Assembly (NCBI GenBank): GCA_001971685.1
Contig: CP019326.1
Span: forward strand, 1,178,001-1,242,000
Origin: Halomonas sp. 1513
GTDB lineage: Bacteria; Pseudomonadota; Gammaproteobacteria; Pseudomonadales; Halomonadaceae
DNA length: 64,000 bases
Direction of reading: 5' to 3'
This document shows positions 7,172-15,878 of this stretch, piece by piece (position 1 is the stretch's first letter; each line of letters starts with the position of its first letter). Under the pieces are notes generated by a model. The model saw only the letters and a list, made by a program, of their open reading frames with translations, searched no databases and had not been told where the DNA came from. The position numbers and the translations under genes were made by a program.

Positions 7172-7927
7172 TCAGGGACGCGGCGCGCCGAAAATCGCCG
7201 CCAGCTCGTCCTCTTCCGGCAGGCCGTGGGCCATCTGCAGGCCGCGTTCGCCCTGGTAGACCATGCTCGGGGTGGCCATCAGGCCGAAGCTCTCCATCAG
7301 CTGGTGATTGTCGAACAGCGCCTCCTCCAGGTCGCGGGGCAGGCTCTCCAGGCGCGGAGTCTCTTCGCCGCGGAGATGAGCGAGCAGCGCCGCGCTGGGG
7401 TCGTCAGCGGCCAGCATGGAAATGGCCGTGCGCGGGCTGTCGCGATCCATCAGCCCGACCATCACGTGGCGCAGCTGCACCTCGCCTGCCTCGACCCAGG
7501 GGCGCGCCTCGTGGAACAGCCGCTGGCAGTAGGGGCAGTAGGGGTCGGTGAAAACATAGACGATGCGCTCTCCGTCGCCCTCGGCGATCCAGGCGCTCTG
7601 TTCGAGCATCGCCAGGCTTTCGCTGTCCTCCTCGCCGCGAATCACCTCGTCGAGCATCGGCCGGCTCAGGTCGTTGCCGTCGGCGTCCTGCAGGGTGCCG
7701 ACGATCACATGCTCGCCGTCGGGCAGCAGGTAGGCGGCCAGCTCGTGGCCCTGATAGCTGCCGGCGTAGCCGGTCATGCCGCCCAGCGCCTCGAACTCGC
7801 CGTGGATGGTCATGCCCTGCGCTTGCAGAGCGGCGATGGGCGCCGGCCAGTCGTTGGCCAGCGCGGCGCTGGGCAGCAGGCCGGCGACAAGCAGGGCGGC
7901 AGGCAGGCGGTAACGGTGCAGGGACAT
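7172..7927 (-). CDS. Periplasmic DsbG/DsbC-like thiol:disulfide protein
   Basis: This 251-residue protein has a signal peptide (MSLHRYRLPAALLVAGLL...ALA, about 24 residues), an N-terminal DsbC/G-type dimerisation region and a thioredoxin-fold domain with the redox motif CPYC (C131, C134). CPYC is the DsbG version; DsbC has CGYC. A cis-Pro loop is visible in MATPSMVYQ. DsbG protects single cysteines from over-oxidation, and DsbC isomerises disulfides. The ATG at 7927 has a GAGGAT site; longer frames upstream have no signal peptide. The gene is divergent from a copper ATPase, 112 bp away, and a DsbB is encoded at 47.4 kb. A role with metal-exposed periplasmic thiols is a guess. Confidence 0.8.
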   Translation of the reverse strand: MSLHRYRLPAALLVAGLLPSAALANDWPAPIAALQAQGMTIHGEFEALGGMTGYAGSYQGHELAAYLLPDGEHVIVGTLQDADGNDLSRPMLDEVIRGEEDSESLAMLEQSAWIAEGDGERIVYVFTDPYCPYCQRLFHEARPWVEAGEVQLRHVMVGLMDRDSPRTAISMLAADDPSAALLAHLRGEETPRLESLPRDLEEALFDNHQLMESFGLMATPSMVYQGERGLQMAHGLPEEDELAAIFGAPRP

Positions 7928-8039
7928 GGGATATCCTCGTGGGGCAGTGCGCTCAGACTGCCACGCCCGGGACATTCTGCCCAGCGCCCCAGGCGCGGTA
8001 AGCTGACGCATCGTCTCCGACCCGCTGCCAAGGACGGTC

Positions 8040-10229
8040 ATGCCCGATTCCATCCATTCGACACCCAATGCCACCACCGCGCTCTACTCGCTGCACGGGA
8101 TGTGGTGCACCAGCTGTGCCCAGGCGGTGGAGAGCGTGCTGGCGCGCCGTGCCGACGTGCAGCGCGCCAGCGTCAACTACGCCACCGCCACGGTACACCT
8201 CAGCGGCGACCCCGAGGCGATCGCTCTCGAGGTGCTGGCACCGCGGGTGCGCCGCCTGGGCTATCGGCTGGTGCCCCTCGAGGCGGCCCAGGACGCCGAG
8301 AGCCGCCTCGAGGCCGAGAGCCGGCGCCTGACCCTGCGCCTGGCGGTGGGCGCCAGCTTCGGCATGTGGACCATGCTCGCCTCGCTGCTGATCTACGCCG
8401 GGGCACTGCCCGGGCCGCGCCTGGAGTTCGTGCTGGCGCTGGTCTCGGGGGCCTTCGCTGTGCCGGTGGTGGGCTACGCCGGCTGGCCCTTCTATCGCGC
8501 CGGCTGGCGCACCCTGCGCGCCGGCCGCCCGGGCATGGATGCGCTGATCAGCCTGGGGGTGCTGGGCGCCGTGCTGGTCTCGCTGTGGCTGCTGTGGCGC
8601 GGCTCGGCGGAGGTCTATTTCGATACCGCGGTGATGCTGATCCTGCTGCTGCTGGTGGGGCGGCTGGTGGAGACGCTGTGCCGCTACCGCGGCCTGCGGG
8701 CGCTGTCGCGGCTCTATCCGCAGGTGGATGAGGTCGAGGTGCTCGACGCCGGCAGGCCGCGGCTGAGCGCGCTGGCCGACGTCGTCCCCGGCGCGCGGCT
8801 GCGCGTCGCGCCCGGCGCGCTGGTGCCGCTGGACGGTGCACTTGAGAGCGCGCGTGCCTGGCTCGACCTTTCGCCGCTCAACGGCGAGGCGCGCCCGGTC
8901 AGCCGCCAGCGCGGCGCGGCGCTGCAGGCCGGCAGCCGCAATCTAGGCGAGGCGATCACCCTGGTGGTCACCGCCCGCGCCGGCGAGGGCTACCTGGACC
9001 GCCTGCATCGCCAGATGCTCGAGCTGCATGCGCGCAAGGGCGAGCTGCAGCGCCTGGCCGACCGCTTCGCCGCCTGGCTGAGCCCGCTGGCGGTGGTGCT
9101 GGCACTGGCGACGCTGATGGCGCTGCTGCTGGGCGGCGTGGCAGTAGAAGAGGCCGTGGTGCGGGCGCTCTCGGTGCTGGTGGTGGCCTGCCCCTGCGCG
9201 GTGGGGCTGGCGATTCCGCTGGCCAATCTGGCCGCCGGCAGCCAGGCGCTGGGCCGCGGGGTGGTGTTCCGCGACCTGGCCGCCTTCGAGTCGCTGGGAC
9301 AGGTGCGCAGTGCTGCCTTCGACAAGACCGGCACCCTGACGCGCGGCGAGGCCGAACTCAGTGAGTGCCGTCCGGCGCCGGGGGTCTCCGAGGACACGCT
9401 GCTGGCGCTGGCCGCCCAGGCCGAGTGGGGCAGCGAGCATCCGCTGGGGATGGCGCTGCGCCGCGCCGCCGACCGGCGCGGCCTGGCGATGGGCGAGACA
9501 CCCAGCGAGAGCGACGAGGTGGCCGGCGGCGGACGGCATGTACGGCTGGCCGATGGCGCCGAGCTCATGGTCGGCGCCCCGGCGTGGCTGGCCGGCGAGC
9601 TGGGCATCGCGCGCCCCGCCGATAGCGACGACGAGTCGCGCGCCGGCAGTCGGGTGGCGGTGGCCCGCGACGGGGAGTGGCTCGGCGAGCTGATCTTGCA
9701 GGACTGCCCTGACCCCGGCGCGCTGGCGCCGCTGGCCGAGCTGCGGCGTGCCGGCATGACGCTGGCGCTGGTCAGCGGCGACCGCGCTGCCGAGGTGGCG
9801 GCGGTCGGCGAGGCGGCCGGATTCGTCGGACGTGAGTGCTTCGCCGGTCAGTCGCCGGAGGCCAAGGCGCGGTTGGTGGCGCGCCTGCCGCGGCCTTCGC
9901 TGTTCGTCGGCGACGGCGTCAATGACGTACTGGCCCTGGCCACGGCGGACGTCGGCATCGCGCCGCTGGGGGCCAGCCAGCCAGCCCGCGACGGGGCCGC
10001 GGTGCAGCTGCTCGAGCCCGGCGTGGCCGGGGTGGTGGACGCCTGGCAGATCGCACGGCGGGCGCGGCGCATCATGCGCCAGAACCTGGCGCTTTCGGCG
10101 GGCTACAACCTGGTGGCGCTGGGGCTGGTGGTATGGACGGCGATCCCGCCGCTGGTGGCGGTGCTGGCGATGGCGGCAAGCTCGCTGTCGGTCACCGCCA
10201 ACGCCGCCCGGCTGGGGCTCAGCGACTGA
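8040..10229 (+). CDS. Cu(+)-type P1B ATPase (CopA/CcoI-like)
   Basis: This 729-residue inner-membrane ATPase has one N-terminal heavy-metal domain with GMWCTSC (C23, C26) and a transport-site CPC (384-386). The phosphorylation motif DKTGT starts at D428, followed by SEHPLG and GDGVND (624-629). YN in the seventh membrane segment and MAASS in the eighth are signatures of Cu(+)-transporting P1B-1 pumps. The actuator-domain loop reads LNGEA (N281-G282-E283) rather than the usual TGE; the key Glu is kept but Thr is replaced by Asn. The gene could serve copper export or, like CcoI/FixI, copper delivery to cbb3 oxidase; no cco genes are near. Its 3' end overlaps the convergent GH13 gene by 11 bases. 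Confidence 0.88.
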   Translation: MPDSIHSTPNATTALYSLHGMWCTSCAQAVESVLARRADVQRASVNYATATVHLSGDPEAIALEVLAPRVRRLGYRLVPLEAAQDAESRLEAESRRLTLRLAVGASFGMWTMLASLLIYAGALPGPRLEFVLALVSGAFAVPVVGYAGWPFYRAGWRTLRAGRPGMDALISLGVLGAVLVSLWLLWRGSAEVYFDTAVMLILLLLVGRLVETLCRYRGLRALSRLYPQVDEVEVLDAGRPRLSALADVVPGARLRVAPGALVPLDGALESARAWLDLSPLNGEARPVSRQRGAALQAGSRNLGEAITLVVTARAGEGYLDRLHRQMLELHARKGELQRLADRFAAWLSPLAVVLALATLMALLLGGVAVEEAVVRALSVLVVACPCAVGLAIPLANLAAGSQALGRGVVFRDLAAFESLGQVRSAAFDKTGTLTRGEAELSECRPAPGVSEDTLLALAAQAEWGSEHPLGMALRRAADRRGLAMGETPSESDEVAGGGRHVRLADGAELMVGAPAWLAGELGIARPADSDDESRAGSRVAVARDGEWLGELILQDCPDPGALAPLAELRRAGMTLALVSGDRAAEVAAVGEAAGFVGRECFAGQSPEAKARLVARLPRPSLFVGDGVNDVLALATADVGIAPLGASQPARDGAAVQLLEPGVAGVVDAWQIARRARRIMRQNLALSAGYNLVALGLVVWTAIPPLVAVLAMAASSLSVTANAARLGLSD

Positions 10230-12009
10230 CCAGCCACAGGCTGCGATAGGGCCCCAGCTCGCTGGGTGGCGTGGCGCAGGCGCAGTCCTCGAGCAGGTCG
10301 TGCCAGTCATGCTTGGCAAGCGCCGGCAGCGCCAGCGGCTGGCGCTTGTCGGTGACGTTGTAGATTGCCAGCAGGCGCCGGCCGTCGGCCAGCGGCCCGC
10401 GCTGGATGGCCAGCAGGCTGGCGGGGGTGTCGAGCACCTGCTGATCGGCGTCGGGGTGAAAGCAGGGCTCGCCGCGGCGAATGTCGAGGCGCCGCTTGAG
10501 CGCCAGGAACACCTCGCGGGTCGGCGTGTTGCGGCTATCGAGCAGCTCGTCGAGCGTCTCCCTGTCCCACTGACGGCGATTGATCGAGCGCAGTCGGCCG
10601 CTGCGCTCGATGCCCTCGTGGTCGTTGAGGGTGGCGGTCAGGGAGTGCAGGTAGAGGGCGGGGATGCCCTGCAGCGCCAGCATCAGGTGCTGGCTGCACA
10701 GGAAACGCTCGATCTGCCACGGGTCGGGGCCGCGGCGGGTCCCCTTGAGCGCCTCGAAGTAGGTGATGTTGATCTCGTAGGGCGAGTCCTCGCCGTCGGC
10801 GTTGGCCTTCATGCTGACGAAGCCGCCGAAGCGGTGCATCAGCTCCAGCAGCGCCTCCACCTCGTGGCCGGGCAGCAGTCCCTCCAGGGCGCGTACGCCG
10901 ATGCCGTCGTGGCTGGCGGTGAAGTTCAGGTAGCTGCAGCCGGCGGGCAGGCTGGGCAGGCCGCGCAGCCAGCTGCCCAGGGTGCTGGCGTCGCCGCTGG
11001 TCAGGGTATGCACCAGCAGCGGCGGCAGGGTGAACTGGTAGACCAGATGCGCTTCGTCCGGCGTCTCGCCGCGTTCCGACCCGCCATCTTCTAGGCGCTC
11101 GAGGCCAAAGTAGCTGAGGTTCTCGCGGTGCGGCACGTTGGTTTCGGTGACCAGCAGGGTGCCGGGGGCCACATGGTCGAGAATGCCGCGCAGCAGGCGC
11201 ACGATGGCATGGGTCTGGGGCAGGTGGATGCACGGCGTGCCGACCTCTTTCCACAGGAAGGCGATGGCGTCGAGGCGGATGATCCGCGCGCCCTGCTCGA
11301 CGTAGAACAGCAGGATGCCGATGAACTCCAGCAGCACATCGGGGTTGGCGAAGTTGAGATCGATCTGATCCTCGGAGAAGGTCGCCCACAGGTAGCGGGT
11401 GCCGCGGCGCGTGGCCACCGGCACCAGCAGCGGCGAGTTGCGCGGGCGCACCACCTGGGAGAGGTCGGTGTCGGGATCCATCTCGATGAAGTAGTCGCGC
11501 CCCGGCTGGCTGCCGGCCAGGTAGTCGACGAACCACAGCGACTCGCGGGAGACGTGGTTGATCACCAGGTCGACCATCAGGTCGCGGTGACCGGCCAGGC
11601 GTTGAATATGCGACCAGTCGCCGAGCGCCGGGTTGACCTCGCGATAGTGGATCACCGAGAAGCCGTCGTCGCTGCTCCAGGGAAAGAACGGCAGCACGTG
11701 CACGCCGCTGAAGGTGTCGCCGAGGCGCCGCTCGAGGAAGTCGTCGAGCACCTCCAGCGGCGGGCGATCGCCGTCGACCAGGGTGTCGCCGTAGCTGATC
11801 AGCCACTGGTCGCGTTCGCTCCAGAGCGGGCGTCCGGCGCCGGGGCGCTCGCGCAATGCCTCACGATGGTGCGCCAGCAGGGTGGTCAGGCGCCGCAGCA
11901 CCTCACCGGCGCGGGGGCCATAGACCTCGCCGAGGCGGGCGCTGGCCAGCGCCGCGAAGGCCGCGGCATCGAGGGGCTGCAGTGTGGCGGGGGGCGTCGG
12001 CGAGCTCAT
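10219..12009 (-). CDS. GH13_18 glycoside phosphorylase, probable glucosylglycerate phosphorylase
   Basis: This 596-residue cytoplasmic enzyme belongs to the sucrose-phosphorylase subfamily of GH13. The catalytic residues are visible: nucleophile D247 (IIRLDAIAF), acid/base E289 (LLVTETNV) and transition-state stabiliser D368 (TASHDGIG). It is longer than typical sucrose phosphorylase (about 490-500 residues), as are the YcjM-type glucosylglycerate phosphorylases. Since the genome region also encodes glucosylglycerate synthesis 8 kb away, phosphorolysis of glucosylglycerate to glucose-1-phosphate and glycerate is the best guess; sucrose or glucosylglycerol are alternatives. GGAGAG precedes the start. 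An 8-bp palindrome AAGCGCTT at 12062-12069, of the kind used by LacI-type repressors, lies in the promoter region shared with nrdR. Confidence 0.75.
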   Translation of the reverse strand: MSSPTPPATLQPLDAAAFAALASARLGEVYGPRAGEVLRRLTTLLAHHREALRERPGAGRPLWSERDQWLISYGDTLVDGDRPPLEVLDDFLERRLGDTFSGVHVLPFFPWSSDDGFSVIHYREVNPALGDWSHIQRLAGHRDLMVDLVINHVSRESLWFVDYLAGSQPGRDYFIEMDPDTDLSQVVRPRNSPLLVPVATRRGTRYLWATFSEDQIDLNFANPDVLLEFIGILLFYVEQGARIIRLDAIAFLWKEVGTPCIHLPQTHAIVRLLRGILDHVAPGTLLVTETNVPHRENLSYFGLERLEDGGSERGETPDEAHLVYQFTLPPLLVHTLTSGDASTLGSWLRGLPSLPAGCSYLNFTASHDGIGVRALEGLLPGHEVEALLELMHRFGGFVSMKANADGEDSPYEINITYFEALKGTRRGPDPWQIERFLCSQHLMLALQGIPALYLHSLTATLNDHEGIERSGRLRSINRRQWDRETLDELLDSRNTPTREVFLALKRRLDIRRGEPCFHPDADQQVLDTPASLLAIQRGPLADGRRLLAIYNVTDKRQPLALPALAKHDWHDLLEDCACATPPSELGPYRSLWLVSR

Positions 12010-12117
12010 GGCATCTCTCCTTGATAGGCTTCTATCTCCAGCTTAATGCAGAAGGCGTGCCAAGCGCTTACACTACGGCAACCTATCGAGAACAACACCG
12101 ACGCCGGAACTGACCCC

Positions 12118-12597
12118 ATGCATTGTCCCTTCTGCGGTACGCACGATACCAAGGTCTCCGACTCGCGGCTGGTCGCCGAGGGTGATCAGGTCCGCCGTCG
12201 CCGCCAGTGTGCCGAGTGCGGTGAGCGTTTCACCACCTACGAGACCGCCGAGCTGGTGATGCCGCGGGTGATCAAGGCCGACGGCTCCCGCGAGACCTTC
12301 GACGAGCGCAAGCTGCGCGCCGGCATGCTGCGCGCGCTGGAGAAGCGCCCGGTCAGCGCCGAGTCGATCGAGGCCGCGGTGGAGCGCATCCGCCAGCGGC
12401 TGCGCGCCCGTGGCGAGCGCGAGGTGGCGGCACTGGACGTCGGTGAAGAGGTGATGCAGGCGCTCAAGCGCCTCGATCAGGTCGCCTATATCCGTTTCGC
12501 CTCGGTGTATCGCCGCTTTCAGGACCTCGACGAGTTTCGCGCCGAGATCGACCGCCTGGCCCAGGAACCCTCGTTCTCGCCCAACGACGATACGTGA
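12118..12597 (+). CDS. nrdR: Transcriptional repressor NrdR
   Basis: This 159-residue regulator of ribonucleotide reductase genes has an N-terminal zinc ribbon (C3, C6, C31, C34; MHCPFCG and CAECGERF) and an ATP-cone domain from about residue 48 ([18 protein letters not shown]). NrdR senses ATP/dATP and binds NrdR boxes before nrd genes. The ATG at 12118 gives the universal MHCPFC start; a longer frame upstream has no family support. No nrd gene is in the window. As in many gammaproteobacteria it precedes ribD, here by 18 bases, and is probably co-transcribed with it. Confidence 0.95.
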   Translation: MHCPFCGTHDTKVSDSRLVAEGDQVRRRRQCAECGERFTTYETAELVMPRVIKADGSRETFDERKLRAGMLRALEKRPVSAESIEAAVERIRQRLRARGEREVAALDVGEEVMQALKRLDQVAYIRFASVYRRFQDLDEFRAEIDRLAQEPSFSPNDDT

Positions 12598-12615
12598 TCT
12601 GCACACGGACGACGC

Positions 12616-13749
12616 ATGCCCAAAGCGACTGCCGAAACCTTCATGGCCCGCGCCCTGACCCTGGCGCGGCGCGGCCTCTATACCACCGATCCCAATCCCC
12701 GCGTCGGCTGTGTGCTGGTCAAGCAGCGGCGCATCGTCGGCGAGGGCTTTCACGCCCGCGCCGGTGAGCCGCATGCCGAGGTGCACGCGCTGCGCGCCGC
12801 CGGCGACGCCGCCCGCGGGGCCACCGCCTACGTCACCCTGGAGCCCTGCTCCCATCACGGCCGCACCGGCCCCTGCGCCGAGGCGCTGGTCGAGGCCGGC
12901 GTCAAGCGCGTGGTAGTGGCCATGCAGGACCCCAATCCGCGGGTCGCCGGCCGCGGCCTGGCGATCCTGCGTGAGGCCGGCGTCGAGGTCGAGTGCGGGC
13001 TGATGGAGGAGCAGGCGCGGGCGCTCAATCCCGGCTTCATCCTGCGCATGACGCGCCATCGCCCCTTCGTGCGCCTGAAGATGGCCACCAGCCTCGACGG
13101 GCGCACGGCGATGCGCTCCGGCGAGTCGCAGTGGATCACCGGGCCGCGGGCGCGCACCGAGGTGCAGCGGCTGAGGGCGCGCTCCAGCGCGGTGATCAGC
13201 GGCGTCGAGTCGATCATCTTCGACAATTCGCGCCTCACCGTACGCGCCGCGCAGCTCGACCTCGACGACGCCGAGGCCATCGCCGCACGCCAGCCGCTGC
13301 GGGTGATCGTCGACTCGCGGCTGCGCCTGCCCCAGGCGGCGGCCTGCCTGCGCGAGCCGGGCCGCACCCTGGTCGCCACCTGCAGCCACGACGCCGAGCG
13401 CCGCGCGCGCCTCGAGGCGGCGGGGGCCGAGGTGCTGGTGCTGGCTTCAGGGATCAACGGGCGCGTCGACCTGGAGGCGCTGCTGGGGTATCTGGCCAAT
13501 CAGGAGCAGGCCAACGAAGTGCTGGTGGAGACCGGCGCGACCCTGGCCGGGGCGATGCTCGACGCCGAGCTGGTCGACGAGATCCAGTTGTTCATGGCGC
13601 CGACCCTGCTGGGCGGCGAGGCGCGGCCGCTGTTCAGCCTGCCGGGGCTCGAGACCATGGCCCAGCAGCGGGCGCTGGATATCCTCGATATTCGCGCGGT
13701 GGGCCGCGACTGGCGAATCACCGCGCGCCCGCAGCGCCGCGGCCACTAA
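12616..13749 (+). CDS. ribD: Riboflavin biosynthesis deaminase/reductase RibD
   Basis: This 377-residue bifunctional enzyme has an N-terminal deaminase with zinc motif HAE (53-55) and PCSHHGRTGPC (C78, C87), and a C-terminal 5-amino-6-ribosylaminouracil phosphate reductase (about 155-370; VRLKMATSLDGRTA, SQWITG). It carries out the second and third steps from GTP to riboflavin in the cytoplasm. The reductase loop usually reading as a DDP motif is here FDNSRLTVR, a modest departure. It follows nrdR by 18 bases. Unusually for this cluster, ribE (riboflavin synthase) does not follow; instead a 443-bp gap with two structured repeats separates it from ribB. Confidence 0.95.
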   Translation: MPKATAETFMARALTLARRGLYTTDPNPRVGCVLVKQRRIVGEGFHARAGEPHAEVHALRAAGDAARGATAYVTLEPCSHHGRTGPCAEALVEAGVKRVVVAMQDPNPRVAGRGLAILREAGVEVECGLMEEQARALNPGFILRMTRHRPFVRLKMATSLDGRTAMRSGESQWITGPRARTEVQRLRARSSAVISGVESIIFDNSRLTVRAAQLDLDDAEAIAARQPLRVIVDSRLRLPQAAACLREPGRTLVATCSHDAERRARLEAAGAEVLVLASGINGRVDLEALLGYLANQEQANEVLVETGATLAGAMLDAELVDEIQLFMAPTLLGGEARPLFSLPGLETMAQQRALDILDIRAVGRDWRITARPQRRGH

Positions 13750-13785
13750 GGAGCTTGGCCACGAAGGGACGAAGCCAAAGCGGCG

Positions 13786-13879
13786 CCGGGGACAGGTCTG
13801 AAGAGGGTTCGATTCCATGGAAGGAATCGGTAGCGTACAGGGAAGTATTTATAGCGCCCTCGTACAGACCTGTCGCCGG
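13786..13879 (-). repeat. Structured intergenic element, copy R1
   Basis: This is the most divergent of four copies, in reverse orientation. Helix P1 pairs GACAGGTCTG (13791-13800) with CAGACCTGTC (13865-13874), extended by CCGG on both sides. P2 pairs GAGGG (13803-13807) with CCCTC (13857-13861). P3 pairs CGATTCC (13810-13816) with GGAATCG (13823-13829) around ATGGAA, i.e. TTCCAT in element orientation. Much of P1 and all of P3 differ in sequence from the other copies, but pairing is kept. Confidence 0.7.
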
Positions 13880-13950
13880 ATATGCCGCGCACTGGATAAA
13901 TAGGTAGCGCCGGGGACAGGGCTATCGCAGGTAGGCAACACCGCTCGGAA

Positions 13951-14052
13951 CTGATCCGTCGGCAGGCCTACGAGAGGGCGCTGTGAACCCCTCCCTGGGC
14001 GCTACCTTGCGCCATCCATGGCGCAAACCCTCTCTTCGGCCTGCCCCCGGCG
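13951..14052 (+). repeat. Structured intergenic element, copy R2
   Basis: Forward copy. P1 pairs GGCAGGCC (13961-13968) with GGCCTGCC (14038-14045). P2 pairs GAGAGGG (13972-13978) with CCCTCTC (14028-14034), separated from P1 by TAC/TTC. A conserved stretch of about 28 bases follows, then P3 pairs TTGCGCC (14007-14013) with GGCGCAA (14020-14026) around loop ATCCAT. The upstream flank (13917-13950, CAGGGCTATCGCAG...CCGCTCG) is shared with copy R3. Confidence 0.8.
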
Positions 14053-14192
14053 TCCTCGCTCTGGGGGCTATCTACTGGCGCCCGACGCCGCGCCAAGGTA
14101 CCCTGAGCGCCGATTCAAAATGGGCGTTGGTGTCCGAACGTTCACCCGCCGCCACCGTGCGGCGCCCATGGGCATAGCGATTTGGAGTTTGC

Positions 14193-15344
14193 ATGGCTAA
14201 GGCTTCACAGGATTCCAGCGCCGACCAGGCGACTGGCATGGCCTCGATCGCCGAGCTGATCGACGACATTCGTCAGGGCAAGATGGTGATCCTGATGGAC
14301 GATGAGGATCGCGAGAACGAGGGCGATGTGATCATGGCCGCCGAGAAGGTCGAGGCCCAGCACATCAACTTCATGGCCCGCCACGCGCGCGGCCTGATCT
14401 GCCTGCCGATGACCCGCGAGCGCTGCCAGCGCCTCAAGCTGCCGCTGATGGTCAGCGACAACGGCTCCGGCTTCGGCACCAAGTTCACGCTCTCCATCGA
14501 GGCCGCCGAGGGCGTCTCCACCGGCATCTCCGCCGCCGACCGTGCGCGCACCGTGCAGGCTGCCGTGGCCCGCGATGCCAGGGCCGAGGATATCGTCCAG
14601 CCCGGGCACATCTTTCCGCTGATGGCCGAGCCGGGCGGCGTGCTGCGCCGTGCCGGGCACACCGAGGCGGCCTGCGACCTGGCGGCCATGGCCGGCCTCG
14701 ACCCCAGCGGCGTGATCTGCGAAGTCATGAACGATGACGGCAGCATGGCGCGGCGCCCCGAGCTCGAACGCTTCGCCGCCGAGCACGGCCTCAAGATGGG
14801 CACCATCGCCGACCTGATCCACTATCGCATTCACAACGAGCAGACCATCGACCACGTCGAGTCGACCCAGGTGCAGACCAGCTTCGGCGCACTCGACCTG
14901 CACGTGTTCCGCGACAGCATCCAGGGCGCCCATCACCTGGCGCTGGTCAAGGGCCGGCCGTCACCCGAGGTGCCGACCACGGTGCGCGTCCACCTGGCCG
15001 ACGTGATGCGCGATCTGCTGTGCCTGCAGAAGGGCGACAACGCCAGTTGGAGCGCCAGCGGCGCCATCGCCGAAGTGGCCCGTGCCGAGGCCGGCGTCTT
15101 CGTGCTGCTCGACGACGGCCGCCCGCGCCAGGACTTCCTCGACTACCTCGAGGTGTTCCTCGAGCGCCGCCGTCAGCCGCGTGGCAGCGAGTCCGACGGC
15201 GCCGGCAACTACCTGACCATCGGCACCGGCTCGCAGATCCTGCGCCACCTGGGCGTCGGCAAGATGCGCCTGCTCAGCTCGCCGTGGAAGTTCTCGGCGC
15301 TGTCGGGCTTCGATCTGGAAGTGGTCGAACGGCTGGACCCCTAG
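14193..15344 (+). CDS. ribB: 3,4-dihydroxy-2-butanone 4-phosphate synthase with degenerate GTP-cyclohydrolase-II domain (RibBX type)
   Basis: This 383-residue protein has a complete N-terminal RibB domain (about 15-215). It shows the acidic motif [10 protein letters not shown], the GHIFPL and [11 protein letters not shown] motifs and ICEVMNDDG. It makes the four-carbon precursor of riboflavin from ribulose 5-phosphate. The C-terminal half (about 220-380) has the RibA fold but lacks the three zinc cysteines and active-site signature of GTP cyclohydrolase II ([13 protein letters not shown] where these would lie), so it probably has no cyclohydrolase activity. A separate ribA is expected elsewhere. 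The ATG has GGAG 5-6 bases upstream. ribH follows after 51 bases. Confidence 0.88.
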   Translation: MAKASQDSSADQATGMASIAELIDDIRQGKMVILMDDEDRENEGDVIMAAEKVEAQHINFMARHARGLICLPMTRERCQRLKLPLMVSDNGSGFGTKFTLSIEAAEGVSTGISAADRARTVQAAVARDARAEDIVQPGHIFPLMAEPGGVLRRAGHTEAACDLAAMAGLDPSGVICEVMNDDGSMARRPELERFAAEHGLKMGTIADLIHYRIHNEQTIDHVESTQVQTSFGALDLHVFRDSIQGAHHLALVKGRPSPEVPTTVRVHLADVMRDLLCLQKGDNASWSASGAIAEVARAEAGVFVLLDDGRPRQDFLDYLEVFLERRRQPRGSESDGAGNYLTIGTGSQILRHLGVGKMRLLSSPWKFSALSGFDLEVVERLDP

Positions 15345-15395
15345 CGTTCGACGGGTTTCAATTTCAGCACTACCGTTTACAGCAGGAATCAGAGC

Positions 15396-15878
15396 ATGCA
15401 ACCGATCTCCCAAGTCGAAGGCAACTTCACCGACGTCGATGGCCGCTACGTGATCGTGGTCGGGCGCTTCAACCACCACGTGGTGGATAGCCTGGTCGAG
15501 GGCGCCGTCGACAGCCTGGTGCGCCACGGCGTGGACGCCGAGCATATCGATATCGTCCATGTGCCGGGGGCCTGGGAGCTGCCGCTGGCGGTCAAGCGCG
15601 CGCTCAAGGTCGCCAAGCCGGACGCAGTGATCGCGCTGGGTGCGGTGATTCGCGGCGGCACGCCGCATTTCGAATACGTGGCCGGTAACTGCAATGCGGC
15701 GCTGGGCAACCTGCAGCTCGAGTTCGACACCCCGGTGGCCAACGGCGTGCTGACCGTCAACTCCATCGAGCAGGCCATCGAGCGTGCCGGCACCAAGGCC
15801 GGCAACAAGGGCGCCGAGGCGGCCATGGCGGCGATGGAGATGGTCTCGCTGCTCAAGCACTTCGGAGGTGATGAATGA
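15396..15878 (+). CDS. ribH: 6,7-dimethyl-8-ribityllumazine synthase
   Basis: This 160-residue enzyme condenses the RibB and RibD products into lumazine, the penultimate step of riboflavin synthesis. Family motifs are present: [45 protein letters not shown] and GNKGAEAA. Members form pentamers or 60-mers in the cytoplasm. AGGA lies 8 bases before the ATG. The stop overlaps the nusB start by four bases (ATGA), a conserved coupling in many proteobacteria. Confidence 0.96.
   Translation: MQPISQVEGNFTDVDGRYVIVVGRFNHHVVDSLVEGAVDSLVRHGVDAEHIDIVHVPGAWELPLAVKRALKVAKPDAVIALGAVIRGGTPHFEYVAGNCNAALGNLQLEFDTPVANGVLTVNSIEQAIERAGTKAGNKGAEAAMAAMEMVSLLKHFGGDE

Larger units (their letters stand above)
13750..14192. 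other. Intergenic region between ribD and ribBX
   Basis: This 443-bp gap carries two copies of the dispersed structured element, one in each orientation (13786-13879 and 13951-14052), and a GC-rich tail that leads to the ribBX start (GGAG at 14184-14187). I looked for an FMN riboswitch and did not find its conserved core. Open frames in this gap are confined to the repeats. Confidence 0.7.

Noticed and set aside
13786..14052. Repeats as CRISPR, integron attC sites or transposon ends
   Set aside because: There are no regularly spaced units or spacers, no integrase or transposase in the window, and no attC core sites or target-site duplications that I can see.
13750..14192. FMN riboswitch before ribB
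   Set aside because: The conserved core (GGGGCAGGGT-type segments and ACCGGCGGT) is absent. The GC-rich hairpins here belong to the dispersed repeat found also after ilvD and folA.
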